Shown piece after piece: positions 1 through 7,640 of a stretch of 19,655 nucleotides of DNA. The position numbers were made by a program, and so were the translations under genes. The notes beneath the pieces are model-generated. The model saw nothing but the letters and a program-made list of their open reading frames with translations, made no database searches and was not told where the DNA came from. Source of the stretch: an uncultured Negativicutes bacterium (GTDB lineage Bacteria; Bacillota; Negativicutes; Acidaminococcales; Acidaminococcaceae); contig CALAZX010000186.1 of the NCBI GenBank assembly GCA_937926555.1, forward strand, positions 1 through 19,655, given 5' to 3'. Position 1 is the first letter of the stretch, and the number at the start of each line of letters is the position of its first letter.

Positions 1-49
1 ACGAGATTGACCACTGTGACTGGAGTTCAGACGTGTGCTCTTCCGATCT
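1..49. other. Illumina sequencing adapter (artefact)
   Basis: Positions 16-49 read exactly as the 34-base Illumina TruSeq/i7 read-2 adapter that ends in GCTCTTCCGATCT. Positions 1-7 (ACGAGAT) match the end of the P7 primer, and positions 8-15 (TGACCACT) sit where the 8-base index belongs. The stretch is therefore untrimmed library sequence at a contig end and not genomic DNA. It adds the false C-terminal peptide IGRAHV to the minus-strand gene that runs into it. Confidence 0.97.
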
Positions 50-1241
50 GGTCCGCCTGTCTCCGGATGCAGTCGCAGTCCACCTCCAGCAGGAGCTGCT
101 GGAGAGGCAGGGTCAGGAAACGGACGCAGGCCTCCACACGGCTCCGTCCGCCACCCATCCTGCACTGGAGCAGGGCGGTGACATACTGGAACAGGGGCGA
201 GGCCACCAGGTCCGCCTGCTGGGCCAGGTTCACGGGGATTCCGTACTCGTCGCAGAGACGGCGGAAACCGCTGTAGTCCTCCAGGCGGCGTACAACCACC
301 GCCATCCGCTCCGCCTTCTCCCCCTGCCGGATCCTCTCCTTGATGTCCCGGAGCACCAGCCGGATCTCCGACTCCCGGTCCTTCACCTGCCAGATGGCGA
401 TCTGCCCCTCCGCCGCTGTCCGGGGGAAACCGGGCTCACGCAGTCCCATGAGGAGATGCTTCAGCGCCTCCGGCCGGTCCGGCTCGTCCGTCCGCCGGTC
501 AATGCGGCCCAGGGCGCCCAGGACGCCGAAACTGGTGATGCCGGCGCCGTAGATCTCCGGACGGTCCGGCTCGTAAGGCAGAGCCACCGTCACGCTGCAG
601 AGGCGCCGCAGCTCCCGGATGACCTCCAGCTCCAGGGCGTCGAAGTGGTAGAAGCCCAGGAAGTAGAGTTTCTCCCACTGCAAAGGGGTCTCCCGTTCCG
701 ACAGCTTCACAGCCACCAGCCGGTAGAGACCCTCCACGTCGTAGATATTATGCTCTTTCAGATATTCCCGGTACCTGCGGTATACCGCAGCGGTCTCCCG
801 GTCCTTCACGCTGTACTGCTCGGGGCGCCCCTCCCAGTGCTCCATAGCCATCTCCACCTCCTCCACGGTGGAGCCGCTGCGTCCCAGCTGGCCCATCAGG
901 GAGGTCATGGCCTTCACATAGCCGGTCTTGTTCACCAGCACCTTGTAGTATTCCAGTCCGCCTTCCCGGAGCATCTCCTCCAGGATGCTGCCCACGATGA
1001 TCTCCTGGGTCTTGCGGCTGATCTGCACCAGCTGCTCCACGCCGCACTGGCGCAGGATCTCATGGCACAGGTAGTCGAAGTTGGCCGCGTTCACCTGGTG
1101 CTCACGGGCCTCCCGTACCAGGGACAGGGATGATGTGACCACCATGGCCCTGTCGAAAGGCAGGCTGCCCGCCTCCTCCAGGAACTCCTCCTTCGCCGTG
1201 ACGCCCACAGGCAGGCAGATAAGCTTGAAATTGTCCTCCAT
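50..1241 (-). CDS. addB: AddB/RexB-like helicase-nuclease subunit, N-terminal part (truncated by contig end)
   Basis: This looks like the N-terminal 397 residues of the AddB/RexB subunit of the AddAB recombination-repair complex, which processes double-strand DNA ends for RecA. Family members are usually over 1000 residues, so the rest, including the C-terminal nuclease domain, lies beyond the contig end. Features that fit are the FDYLCHEIL segment near residue 55 and the stretch at about 280-340 (SEIRLVLRDIKERI ... LCDEYGIPVNL), typical of UvrD-like AddB folds. No Walker A GKT is visible at the N-terminus, as in RexB-type proteins. I chose ATG 1241 because AGGAAGG lies 8 bases upstream; an in-frame ATG at 1271 has no ribosome site and a stop just upstream. 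It follows the AsmA-like gene by about 120 bases without a clear terminator. The subunit assignment is from remembered family features and is moderately sure. Confidence 0.7.
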
Positions 1242-1360
1242 TGTACCGTCCTTCCTATTCTCCTCTGTCATACTCTATTGTCAGTCCCGGGGCAATCACC
1301 TCCGCCGCTCCGGACCTTTCTTCGCCAACACTTCCCCCGGGTTGTGTTTCCCGGCCGCTG

Positions 1361-2728
1361 TCACTTCACCACCTGGATCCGCTCCCCGGTGTCCAGGTCC
1401 GTCAGGGCGATAGGGTTCAGATGCAGCTTGCCGTGGTCGATATGGAACGCGTCGGTGGTGATGCGCCCGAAAGGCGTGTCGATGACCACGTTGTAGAAAT
1501 CCAGCTTCTTCTTGTAGTTGTTGAACTCACCCTGGATGTAGTTGAAGGGGATCACGGAATAGTTGCCCTTTCCCGACTTGAAGCTGCCGTAGGTCAGGGT
1601 GTTCCGGGGATTCCCGTCACACTTCAGGGTGATGTCCAGGGCCACCAGACACTTGAACCGCAGGTTCCGCAGGGGAATCCGGCTGTCCAGGTCCTTGCCC
1701 TTGCCGTAGATATTGTAGACACGGGTGTCTATGTTGTAGTCACCGTAGGCGTCCAGAGTCCCGTTATAGACTTTCGCATGGACATCGGTGAAGTCCAGAT
1801 GCCCGTTCTCGTAATGGATGTCCCCCGTCACGTTCTCGAAACGCAGGGCCGGGATGTTCAGCTCGTCCATGTTCAGGGTGCCTGTGGCCACCGGCCGGCT
1901 GATGGGGCCCTTGGCCTTGGCGAACAGGGACATCTTGTCATGGAGGTTCATACCGAACCCCAGGGAGGAGGGGTCCACATCAATCAGGGATATGGTCAGG
2001 TCGCAGTCCGCAGGCAGCTGCCGGAAATCAACCACGCCCTTCAGGCTGAAGCCACCGCCCACCATGGTGCCGCCGAACTTGCCGGCGGTGATGTCCACAT
2101 AGAGCTTCTTGGCGGTGTTCAGGTCGATGGTGGCATTGACCCCTTCCAGCACGTAGTGTCGCTGGAGGTAGAAGGATTCCAGTTTGCAGTTGTTCAGCAC
2201 CAGCTTCATCCGCAGTTTCCTGTCCCCCAGGTTGAAGTTGGCCAGTTTCTCCTCCAGACTCCGCTTCCTTTTTTTCTCTTTCCGCTCCCTGTCGCTGTCC
2301 TTCCCGTCATCCAGCAGGGAGGCTTTCACGAAGTCCACCTTCATCTTCTCGTTGAAACGGACGGCGGTATGGGCCTCGTTCAGCGTGACCGCCTGGATGG
2401 TGGTGGATTTGAAGTTCCGGGTGATCACGTCCCAGGGACGGACATGGAAATCCCCGGAGGGCACCTCCAGGATCACGTCGCCGTTGATGTCCCGCCAGAG
2501 CAGGTTCTCAAAAGTCACGTCACCCCAGAGGTTGGCGTACAGCTTCTCCACGGTGATGGAACCCCGCAGCACGTCCTGCCGGGCCATCTCCCGGTTGAAG
2601 ATGAGGGCGGCGCCACGGGAGGCGATCTCCGCCAGGATCAGCAGTGTGACCAGCGCCACCGCCGCGATGCCCGCCGCCGTCTTGAACCACATTTTATGTT
2701 TTCTCAGGAAGTCTTTCATTCTTTCCAC
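1361..2728 (-). CDS. AsmA/TamB-like membrane-anchored envelope protein
   Basis: This 455-residue protein has one N-terminal membrane segment (about residues 14-36, after a basic start) and then a long soluble part rich in beta-type alternation, with phrases such as LWGDVTFENLLWRDINGDVILEV and GTLNMDELNIPALRFENVTGDIHYENG. This is the pattern of AsmA/TamB/YhdP-type bridge proteins that sit in the inner membrane and reach into the periplasm, where known members move phospholipids or help insert outer-membrane proteins. A charged Lys/Arg/Glu stretch lies near residues 145-160 (DRERKEKKRKRSLEEK). Finding it supports a diderm cell envelope. The start is either GTG 2728, with GGAAAG 11 bases upstream, or ATG 2719, where the same kind of site is too close. 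It is probably cotranscribed with the addB-like gene. The exact subfamily is not certain. Confidence 0.7.
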   Translation of the reverse strand: MERMKDFLRKHKMWFKTAAGIAAVALVTLLILAEIASRGAALIFNREMARQDVLRGSITVEKLYANLWGDVTFENLLWRDINGDVILEVPSGDFHVRPWDVITRNFKSTTIQAVTLNEAHTAVRFNEKMKVDFVKASLLDDGKDSDRERKEKKRKRSLEEKLANFNLGDRKLRMKLVLNNCKLESFYLQRHYVLEGVNATIDLNTAKKLYVDITAGKFGGTMVGGGFSLKGVVDFRQLPADCDLTISLIDVDPSSLGFGMNLHDKMSLFAKAKGPISRPVATGTLNMDELNIPALRFENVTGDIHYENGHLDFTDVHAKVYNGTLDAYGDYNIDTRVYNIYGKGKDLDSRIPLRNLRFKCLVALDITLKCDGNPRNTLTYGSFKSGKGNYSVIPFNYIQGEFNNYKKKLDFYNVVIDTPFGRITTDAFHIDHGKLHLNPIALTDLDTGERIQVVK

Positions 2729-2935
2729 GCTCGCACCATCTTTCCGCCACAGGCCGCCATGTCACGGACCATCCCTTTCCTGGGGATGTCCGGGTCCGCC
2801 GGCTTCCTCCCGCCGGCAGGGTCCATCCGGGACGGCTCCCCCTCCCGCTCTTCCGGAAGGGGACCTCCGGAATCTCTCCCTTTATACTACCACATGACAT
2901 GGCACTTTCCTATGACAGGAGGGTGAAAAATGACG
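2729..2935 (-). promoter_or_regulatory. Leader and weak promoter of the AsmA-like/addB genes
   Basis: This gap holds a TATAAA -10 candidate on the minus strand at 2881-2886 without a good -35. The GC-rich leader contains a perfect 7-base inverted repeat, TTCCGGA (2851-2857) with TCCGGAA (2866-2872), and a pair of GCCGGC blocks around 2799-2818. No terminator with a T-run was seen for the DUF4130 gene ending at 2936, so read-through is possible. Confidence 0.35.
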
Positions 2936-3736
2936 TTATTGAGAATTTTTCCATTTACCGCCGGGAATGCTTTTCTCTCCCGGCTCAACGGCGTCCTCCG
3001 TGAACTCCGTCATGTACTTCCAGTACCGCTTCGGCATGTGTGTCTGCCGGCACTTGGGATTGTGCCGTGGCTTGATCTCGATAGTGTCGTAGAAGAGACG
3101 CCACAGCCTGCGGCAGGCCAGCTCCGCCTCGTCGGGCCGCTCCGGGCGGAAATCCTCCATGGGCACGATGGCCGTCTCGTGGGGCCGGTAGACCAGGGCC
3201 ATCCGGTGGATCTCGTCATAGATGAGGAAACGCTCCTCGGGGAAACGGTGGCGGAAATGGGCCGCCAGGTAGGGCAGCACGAAATTCTTCGGTCCGATGG
3301 TAGTGACCAGCACCCCGCTCTGCACGGAAAAGCGGATGAACCCTTTCAGAAGATGGCTCTCCGAGAACAGCCGTGTCAGTGCCTTCCGGGCTTTCGCCAC
3401 CACCGGGTCCCCCTCCACCTGGAGGATAAGGGGGCCGTAGCGGAACCCCCGGCAGGTCAGGTCCAGCATCACCAGCTCCCGGTCCGGCAGGCAGGTGCAG
3501 AAGAGATGGCGCAGAGTCAGCCAGAACCCCTCCCCCAGTTTCTCCCGGATGCCCCGCCGCACCCGGTCCGCATGGGCCTCCACCGTCTCCACCTGCCGGC
3601 AGCCGAAGAGGGAGAGCTCCTGGCCCTCCGGCCCAATGATCTGTTGGGGCATGGCCTTCAGCCGGTAGGTCTCGAAGACGCAGCAGAGCCATCCCTCCAT
3701 GGTGCCGTCGTAGCGGAAGCAGCTGTCTACTCCCAT
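2936..3736 (-). CDS. DUF4130 / TIGR03915-type putative DNA repair protein
   Basis: This 266-residue protein belongs, by its pattern, to the DUF4130 (TIGR03915) family that is nearly always encoded beside the radical SAM protein found directly upstream here. The signature start FRYDGTMEGWLCCVFETY and the region with ETAIVPMEDFRPERP and RLWRLFYDTIEIKPRHNPKCRQTHMPKRYWKYMTEF near the C-terminus are typical. The biochemical activity is unknown; in some bacteria this domain is joined to a uracil-DNA glycosylase-like domain, which is why DNA repair is suspected. I chose ATG 3736, which places the YDG motif close to the N-terminus and overlaps the upstream stop by ten bases; ATG 3754 is an alternative. 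The overlap implies coupled translation. A family search would confirm the name; the pairing makes it rather safe. Confidence 0.85.
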   Translation of the reverse strand: MGVDSCFRYDGTMEGWLCCVFETYRLKAMPQQIIGPEGQELSLFGCRQVETVEAHADRVRRGIREKLGEGFWLTLRHLFCTCLPDRELVMLDLTCRGFRYGPLILQVEGDPVVAKARKALTRLFSESHLLKGFIRFSVQSGVLVTTIGPKNFVLPYLAAHFRHRFPEERFLIYDEIHRMALVYRPHETAIVPMEDFRPERPDEAELACRRLWRLFYDTIEIKPRHNPKCRQTHMPKRYWKYMTEFTEDAVEPGEKSIPGGKWKNSQ

Positions 3737-5358
3737 ACCGGCGCACCTGCCCATTCCATCTCATTCTTCTCCGCCACGGTGAGCATGGGGATCCCCGCCT
3801 CGTAGAGCAGGTCCCCGGAGAGCCCGCCGGAGCCGTTTCCGGACAGGGTACCGCCGGATGCGCTCCTGCCGGCGGACGCCCCGGACACTGCGGTCATGGG
3901 GCCGGTGGAGGCGGCGGAGATAGTACCCCAGGGCGAGCCCCCGTGAAGGAGGGAGCCGCAGCCGCCGCTTCCACCCAGGGAGTCGGAGCCGTCATCGAAA
4001 AGGGAGAGCTGCCCCCACTTCTCCCGCTTCTCGTAGAGCTTCCGCTCCCGGTCCGAGAGCATGGCCCGGAGAAAGGCCTGGCGGTTCCGGGACAGTCCCG
4101 GGAAGGTCTTCCCCCGGCAGAGGAGGAAGTAGCGGGCCCGTTTCAATACCACCCCGATGTTCCGCAGGGCATCCCAGGAAAGACTGCAGACCCTGCGGGC
4201 CCGGACAATACGGCGGGCGCTGTCCACACCCAGCCCCGGCACCCGCAGCAGCTCCTCGTAGGAGGCCCGGTTCACCTCCATGGGGAAGAGCTCCGGATGG
4301 CGCAGGGCCCACTGGCATTTGGGGTCCAGGTAGGGATGGAGGAAAGCGTGCCGCTCGTCCAGGATCTCCCCGGCGGAGAAGCCGTAGCAGCGCATGAGCC
4401 AGTCCGCCTGGTAGAGCCGGTGCTCCCGCCACAGGGGCGGCGGCGTGCCCACCGCCGGCAGGTTGACGCTCTCCACCACGGAGATGTAGGCGGAGTAGTA
4501 GACACGCTTCAGCCGGTAGCTGCGGTAGAGCCCCTGGCTCAGGTTGAGGATCTGCCGGTCCGTCTCCGGGGAAGCGCCGATAATCATCTGGGTGCTCTGC
4601 CCCGCCGGTGCGAAGGCCTCCACCTTCCTGCGGCGACGGCGGCGCGGGGCGGGCTTCCTCTCCCCTCCTCCAGGAGCGGGATAGTTCTCTCCGGCGTAGC
4701 GACCCGCCACGGGGGCCACGGTGCGGCGCCCCCCATCCAGCAGAGTGCCCTCCTCCCCTTCCAGCAGCTTGTCCCGGATGAGCCGCATGGGACTGAACAC
4801 CCCGTCCTTGCTCTTGTCCGGAGCCAGCTGTTTCAGACTGCCGGCGGAAGGCAGTTCGATGTTCACGCTCATCCGGTCCGCCAGGTAGCCCAGGGCGGTG
4901 GTAAGCCAGGAGTCGGCCCCGGGGATGGCCTTCACATGAATGTAGCCCCCGAACCCGTACTCCCGCCGCAGGATGGTCAGCGTCTTGAGCATCTGCTCGC
5001 AGGTGTAGTCCGGGTTCTTCAGGATGCCGGAGCTGAGGAAGAGCCCCTCGATGTAGTTCCGGCGGTAGAACTCCATGGTCAGGTCCGCCAGCTCCCGGGG
5101 CTCGAAAGAGGCCCGGGGCCCGGAGCCGGAACGGCGGTTGACGCAGTAGCTGCAGTCGTACGCACAGCAGTTCGAGAACAGCACCTTCAGCAGGGTGACA
5201 CAGCGTCCGTCACCGGCGAAGCTGTGGCAGATGCCCCCTGCCAGGGTGGCGCCCATGCCCCCGCCCCGCTCCACCTTCCTGTCAATGCCGCTGGAGGCGC
5301 AGGACGCATCGTATTTTGCGGCGTCCGTCAGTATCCTCAGTTTCTCGTAAACGTCCAT
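3727..5358 (-). CDS. Putative DNA modification/repair radical SAM protein (TIGR03916 type)
   Basis: A 543-residue radical SAM enzyme. The [4Fe-4S] motif C-x3-C-x2-C is seen as CAYDCSYC at residues 65-72, just after the segment LLKVLFSNC. The family signature AGQSTQMIIGASPETD lies mid-protein, and a helix-hairpin-helix-like segment (VPGLGVDSARRIV, about residues 365-385) suggests DNA binding. The reaction is unknown. Two parts look unusual: an Arg-rich loop around residues 215-250 containing six consecutive Arg, and a Gly/Ser-rich tail at about 450-520. I recall the usual family length as about 420 residues. ATG 5358 is preferred because AGGAG lies 7 bases upstream; the upstream GTG 5379 lacks such a site. 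It is the first gene of the operon, followed with overlap by the DUF4130 partner, and its promoter carries a LexA-type box. Confidence 0.88.
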   Translation of the reverse strand: MDVYEKLRILTDAAKYDASCASSGIDRKVERGGGMGATLAGGICHSFAGDGRCVTLLKVLFSNCCAYDCSYCVNRRSGSGPRASFEPRELADLTMEFYRRNYIEGLFLSSGILKNPDYTCEQMLKTLTILRREYGFGGYIHVKAIPGADSWLTTALGYLADRMSVNIELPSAGSLKQLAPDKSKDGVFSPMRLIRDKLLEGEEGTLLDGGRRTVAPVAGRYAGENYPAPGGGERKPAPRRRRRRKVEAFAPAGQSTQMIIGASPETDRQILNLSQGLYRSYRLKRVYYSAYISVVESVNLPAVGTPPPLWREHRLYQADWLMRCYGFSAGEILDERHAFLHPYLDPKCQWALRHPELFPMEVNRASYEELLRVPGLGVDSARRIVRARRVCSLSWDALRNIGVVLKRARYFLLCRGKTFPGLSRNRQAFLRAMLSDRERKLYEKREKWGQLSLFDDGSDSLGGSGGCGSLLHGGSPWGTISAASTGPMTAVSGASAGRSASGGTLSGNGSGGLSGDLLYEAGIPMLTVAEKNEMEWAGAPVWE

Positions 5359-5403
5359 TTTCCCTCTCCTGCCTGCCACCGTTCCCGGTGTGATATTTCC
5401 TTT

Positions 5404-5432
5404 ATTATAACACGAACATATGTTTTAATAAA
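5404..5432 (-). promoter_or_regulatory. Promoter of the radical SAM/DUF4130 operon
   Basis: On the minus strand a perfect -10 TATAAT (5404-5409) is preceded, after 17 bases, by TTTATT (5427-5432) as a weak -35. The start codon lies about 45 bases downstream. The spacer is occupied by a LexA-type palindrome, which would block RNA polymerase directly. Confidence 0.7.
5413..5426. promoter_or_regulatory. LexA/DinR (SOS) box
   Basis: The plus strand reads CGAACATATGTTTT, which fits the Bacillus-type SOS box consensus CGAACRNRYGTTYG at all but the last position or two. It sits between the -35 and -10 elements of the radical SAM operon. This is established knowledge applied to a seen motif; binding is inferred. 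Confidence 0.8.
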
Positions 5433-5550
5433 GATGGTATTGAGAAAAATCCTGCACACACCCGATTGGGCATAATTTCTTCCTGTGGCATCCGGAACAG
5501 CAAAGGATATCATCACATCCTGCCGCCGTGCCGGGAGGTTTTTCACGCAC

Positions 5551-5580
5551 AAAAAAAGACCGCCCCTCCAGGAGCGGTCT
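5551..5580 (-). terminator. Intrinsic terminator of metQ
   Basis: On the minus strand the stem AGACCGC/GCGGTCT (5574-5580 with 5557-5563) is followed by a run of T corresponding to seven A on the plus strand (5551-5557). It lies 42 bases after the metQ stop. Confidence 0.85.
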
Positions 5581-5621
5581 CGCAGTTTTGTCTTATTCCG
5601 TTATGGCTGTCCGTATCCGGC

Positions 5622-6434
5622 TCAGAATGCGGGAACTACGGCACCGTCGTATTTCTCGATGATGAATTTCTTCACGTCATCGGATTTCAGCGCCTTGATC
5701 AGCTTCTGCAGCTCAGGACGGTTCTCATCCCCTGCCCGGATGGCGATGATGTTCGCATAGGGGGAGTCCTTCTCGGTGAAGAGGGAGTCCTTCACAGGGT
5801 TCAGTTTCGCCTCCATGGCGAAGTTGGAGTTGATCACGGCCAGATCCGTGTCGTCCAGGGAACGGGGCAGCAGAGCGGCCTCCACTTCCACGATCTTCAG
5901 ATTCTTGGGGTTGCTGACAACGTCTTTGGCGGTGGCGCCGATGCCCACGCCGTCTTTCAGTTTCAGCAGGCCGGCTTTCTCAAGCAGCATCAGGCTGCGG
6001 CCGCCATTGGTGGGGTCGTTGGGGATTGCCACTTTGGCTCCATCCGGTACGTTCTTGATATCTTTAATCTTCTTGGAGTAGATACCCATGGGTTCGATAT
6101 GGATCTTGTCCAGAACCACCAGGTTCAGATTGCGTTCTTTGGCGAATTTCTCCAGATAAGGAACATGCTGGAAATAGTTGGCGTCCAGTTCCTTGTCATT
6201 CAGGGACAGGTTCGGCTTCACATAGTCGGTGAACTCGATGATCTGCAGGTCCACACCCTCTTTCGCCAGTTTCGGTTTGATGAAGTTCAGGATCTCGGCA
6301 TGGGGGACCGGGGTGGCACCGATCTTGACAACCGCCTTGCCGTCAGAGTTGGCGGCTTTCTTGTCCCCGCCGCAGCCCGCCACAGCCAGGGCTACCAGGG
6401 CGAAAGCCAGTAGTGCGTAAATCAGTTTTTTCAT
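5622..6434 (-). CDS. metQ: MetQ-like methionine-binding lipoprotein (NLPA family)
   Basis: A 270-residue substrate-binding lipoprotein of the MetQ/NlpA (Lipoprotein_9) family, which captures methionine for the MetNI ABC transporter. The N-terminus has a lipoprotein signal with lipobox LAVAGC, so Cys21 should be lipidated. Family phrases are visible: KIGATPVPHAEILNF, FTDYVKPNLSLNDKELDANYFQHVPYL, VAIPNDPTNGGRSLMLLEKAGLL, and NSNFAMEAKL. ATG 6434 is supported by AGGAGA six bases upstream. The gene stands alone between its own promoter and terminator; no metN or metI is in the window, so the ATPase and permease must lie elsewhere. No methionine-type riboswitch is evident in the roughly 55-base leader. 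Confidence 0.93.
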   Translation of the reverse strand: MKKLIYALLAFALVALAVAGCGGDKKAANSDGKAVVKIGATPVPHAEILNFIKPKLAKEGVDLQIIEFTDYVKPNLSLNDKELDANYFQHVPYLEKFAKERNLNLVVLDKIHIEPMGIYSKKIKDIKNVPDGAKVAIPNDPTNGGRSLMLLEKAGLLKLKDGVGIGATAKDVVSNPKNLKIVEVEAALLPRSLDDTDLAVINSNFAMEAKLNPVKDSLFTEKDSPYANIIAIRAGDENRPELQKLIKALKSDDVKKFIIEKYDGAVVPAF

Positions 6435-6496
6435 ACGTATCTCTCCTTTGATGATTTCTCATGTACCTGTCAAAACTGCAAATACATATTAACGGA

Positions 6497-6525
6497 ATGG
6501 TATATTGAAATTTACAACTTGTCAA
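6497..6525 (-). promoter_or_regulatory. metQ promoter
   Basis: A perfect -35 TTGACA (6520-6525, minus strand) is followed after exactly 17 bases by TACCAT (6497-6502), a 4-of-6 match to TATAAT. Transcription would begin about 55 bases before ATG 6434. Confidence 0.7.
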
Positions 6526-6551
6526 GAAATTATGTCACATTTCCTTTGTTA

Positions 6552-6577
6552 TTACAATTGCATTGCATGGATTGTAA
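6552..6577. repeat. Inverted repeat upstream of the metQ promoter
   Basis: Perfect 7-base arms TTACAAT (6552-6558) and ATTGTAA (6571-6577) are separated by 12 bases. It lies 27 bases upstream of the metQ -35 and 19 bases after the stop of the repeat protein gene. It has no T-run, so it could be an operator or a weak transcript end; I cannot decide. Confidence 0.45.
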
Positions 6578-6595
6578 CATTTTGAACGTGTTTTC

Positions 6596-6943
6596 TCACT
6601 GCACTCCGGGGAAACTGTTCACGTACTTGATTTTGATGTCGGGGAAGCTGTCCACGAAGGAGATGGTGAAATCCTGTCCGTATTCCACGAACTGCCACTC
6701 CCCGATGGAATTGGGCCAGCTGCTGACCACCTTCACCCGCAGGTCGGGGAAGCTGTTCACCACTTTCACCTTGATGTCGCCGCCGTACTCCACCACCTTC
6801 ACCCGGCCGCAGAGGCGGATGCCCTTGTAGTAGCCGTCCTTGTTGATGGCGGACGCCGCGCCGCACACCGCCGAGGCCATGAACACGCCCAGCAGGCAGA
6901 GAACCAGTATACGCATGAATTTTCCCATCACGGATTTTCTCAT
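6596..6943 (-). CDS. Small secreted repeat protein, possibly 7(1) septoil knot family
   Basis: A 115-residue protein with a classic signal peptide (basic MRKSVMGKFMR, then a hydrophobic core, cleavage likely after AASA at about residue 31). The mature part is nearly all short beta-type repeats of about 11 residues. They fall into two sets of three: RVKVVEYGGD, IKVKVVNSFPD, LRVKVVSSWPN, then EWQFVEYGQD, FTISFVDSFPD, IKIKYVNSFPG. This resembles what I remember of proteins named '7(1) septoil knot domain', a predicted knotted beta fold, but I could not check it. No function is known to me. ATG 6943 has GGGAGG seven bases upstream, whereas the in-frame ATG 6949 abuts that site. It follows the DUF1294 gene by 23 bases and is probably cotranscribed. 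Confidence 0.8.
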   Translation of the reverse strand: MRKSVMGKFMRILVLCLLGVFMASAVCGAASAINKDGYYKGIRLCGRVKVVEYGGDIKVKVVNSFPDLRVKVVSSWPNSIGEWQFVEYGQDFTISFVDSFPDIKIKYVNSFPGVQ

Positions 6944-6966
6944 CGTCATCCCTCCCGGAATCTCAC

Positions 6967-7242
6967 TCAGAAATGCAGCCACCAGCCGCCGTAGAACAGT
7001 GCGCCCGCCTGGAGCGCCAGCAGAATGGGGACGCCCCACACGAACTTACGGTGCAGCGTCTTGTGGCGGAAAACCGTCATCCCCAGATAGGAGCCCAGGG
7101 CCCCGCCCGCCGCGGCCACGCCCAGCAGCCACTTCTCGGGAATCCGCCAGCTGTGCCGCCGGGCTTTCCACTTGTCCAGTCCGTACAGCAGGAAGGCCGC
7201 CAGGTTCACCGCGGCCAGCAGCGTCAGAAACATACGCTCCAT
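6967..7242 (-). CDS. DUF1294 family small membrane protein
   Basis: A 91-residue, very hydrophobic protein with the DUF1294 pattern: YGLDKWKARRHSWRIPEKWLL, then a small-residue helix AAAGGALGSYLGM, then FRHKTLHRKFVWGVP and a final membrane helix. About three membrane segments are likely. The function is unknown; members are widespread in bacteria and sometimes appended to a cold-shock domain, which is absent here. ATG 7242 is chosen because AAGGAG lies 8 bases upstream; longer in-frame extensions are Gly/Arg-rich and implausible. It is the first gene of a two-gene unit with the secreted repeat protein. Confidence 0.88.
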   Translation of the reverse strand: MERMFLTLLAAVNLAAFLLYGLDKWKARRHSWRIPEKWLLGVAAAGGALGSYLGMTVFRHKTLHRKFVWGVPILLALQAGALFYGGWWLHF

Positions 7243-7308
7243 AGAGCACTCTCCTTCTTCAGGAACGCGGATGCCGCGCCCCCTGTTTTCAGAAACATCT
7301 GTATCTCC

Positions 7309-7337
7309 AGTATACGGGAAAATCCTCCCCGGCGCAA
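7309..7337 (-). promoter_or_regulatory. Candidate promoter of the DUF1294/repeat-protein genes
   Basis: TATACT (7309-7314, minus strand) is a 5-of-6 -10 match with TTGCGC (7332-7337) 17 bases upstream. It sits after the feo terminator and about 65 bases before ATG 7242, where a new promoter is expected. Confidence 0.45.
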
Positions 7338-7448
7338 CAGGTGCCTCCCTCCGGCCCGTCTTTCCCGGATCTCTGTCCATCCCTCGCCCCGCCAGGCTCC
7401 TGCACCTTTCACTCCCCATCGCCTTCCATCCTCCTCCGCCGGAAAGAC

Positions 7449-7488
7449 AAAAACCGCCCCGCACCCTCTCGACCGGGTACGAGGCGGC
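7449..7488 (-). terminator. Strong intrinsic terminator of the feo operon
   Basis: On the minus strand a 14-base-pair stem (7475-7488 with 7453-7466, counting G-U pairs) closes an 8-base loop and is followed by five T (7449-7453). It lies about 150 bases after the last feo gene. Confidence 0.88.
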
Positions 7489-7640
7489 TTCCGCTCTGTT
7501 TGGTTATGTTGCGGTTAACCAGGAGAAATAAATGAATATGGAGTCGATTCTCCGGCAGATAGGCCGCTGCCGGCCGGCTATCCTTCCGCCTGCGTCACCC
7601 GGGAACCAGACAGCAGGTCCCCCCGCAGGCGGGTTGAAAC
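7489..7640 (-). other. 3' untranslated stretch of the feo operon with inverted repeats
   Basis: No gene is supported here. It holds a perfect 9-base inverted repeat, CCGCCTGCG (7586-7594) with CGCAGGCGG (7624-7632), and TGGTTA (7501-7506) with TAACCA (7516-7521). Neither has a T-run. Confidence 0.4.

Noticed and set aside
2930..3805. Plus-strand reading frame of 291 codons with a fine AGGAGGG ribosome-like site before ATG 2930
   Set aside because: It lies wholly opposite the DUF4130 gene and the end of the radical SAM gene, both recognised families; its His/Pro/Gly-rich product looks like a shadow frame.
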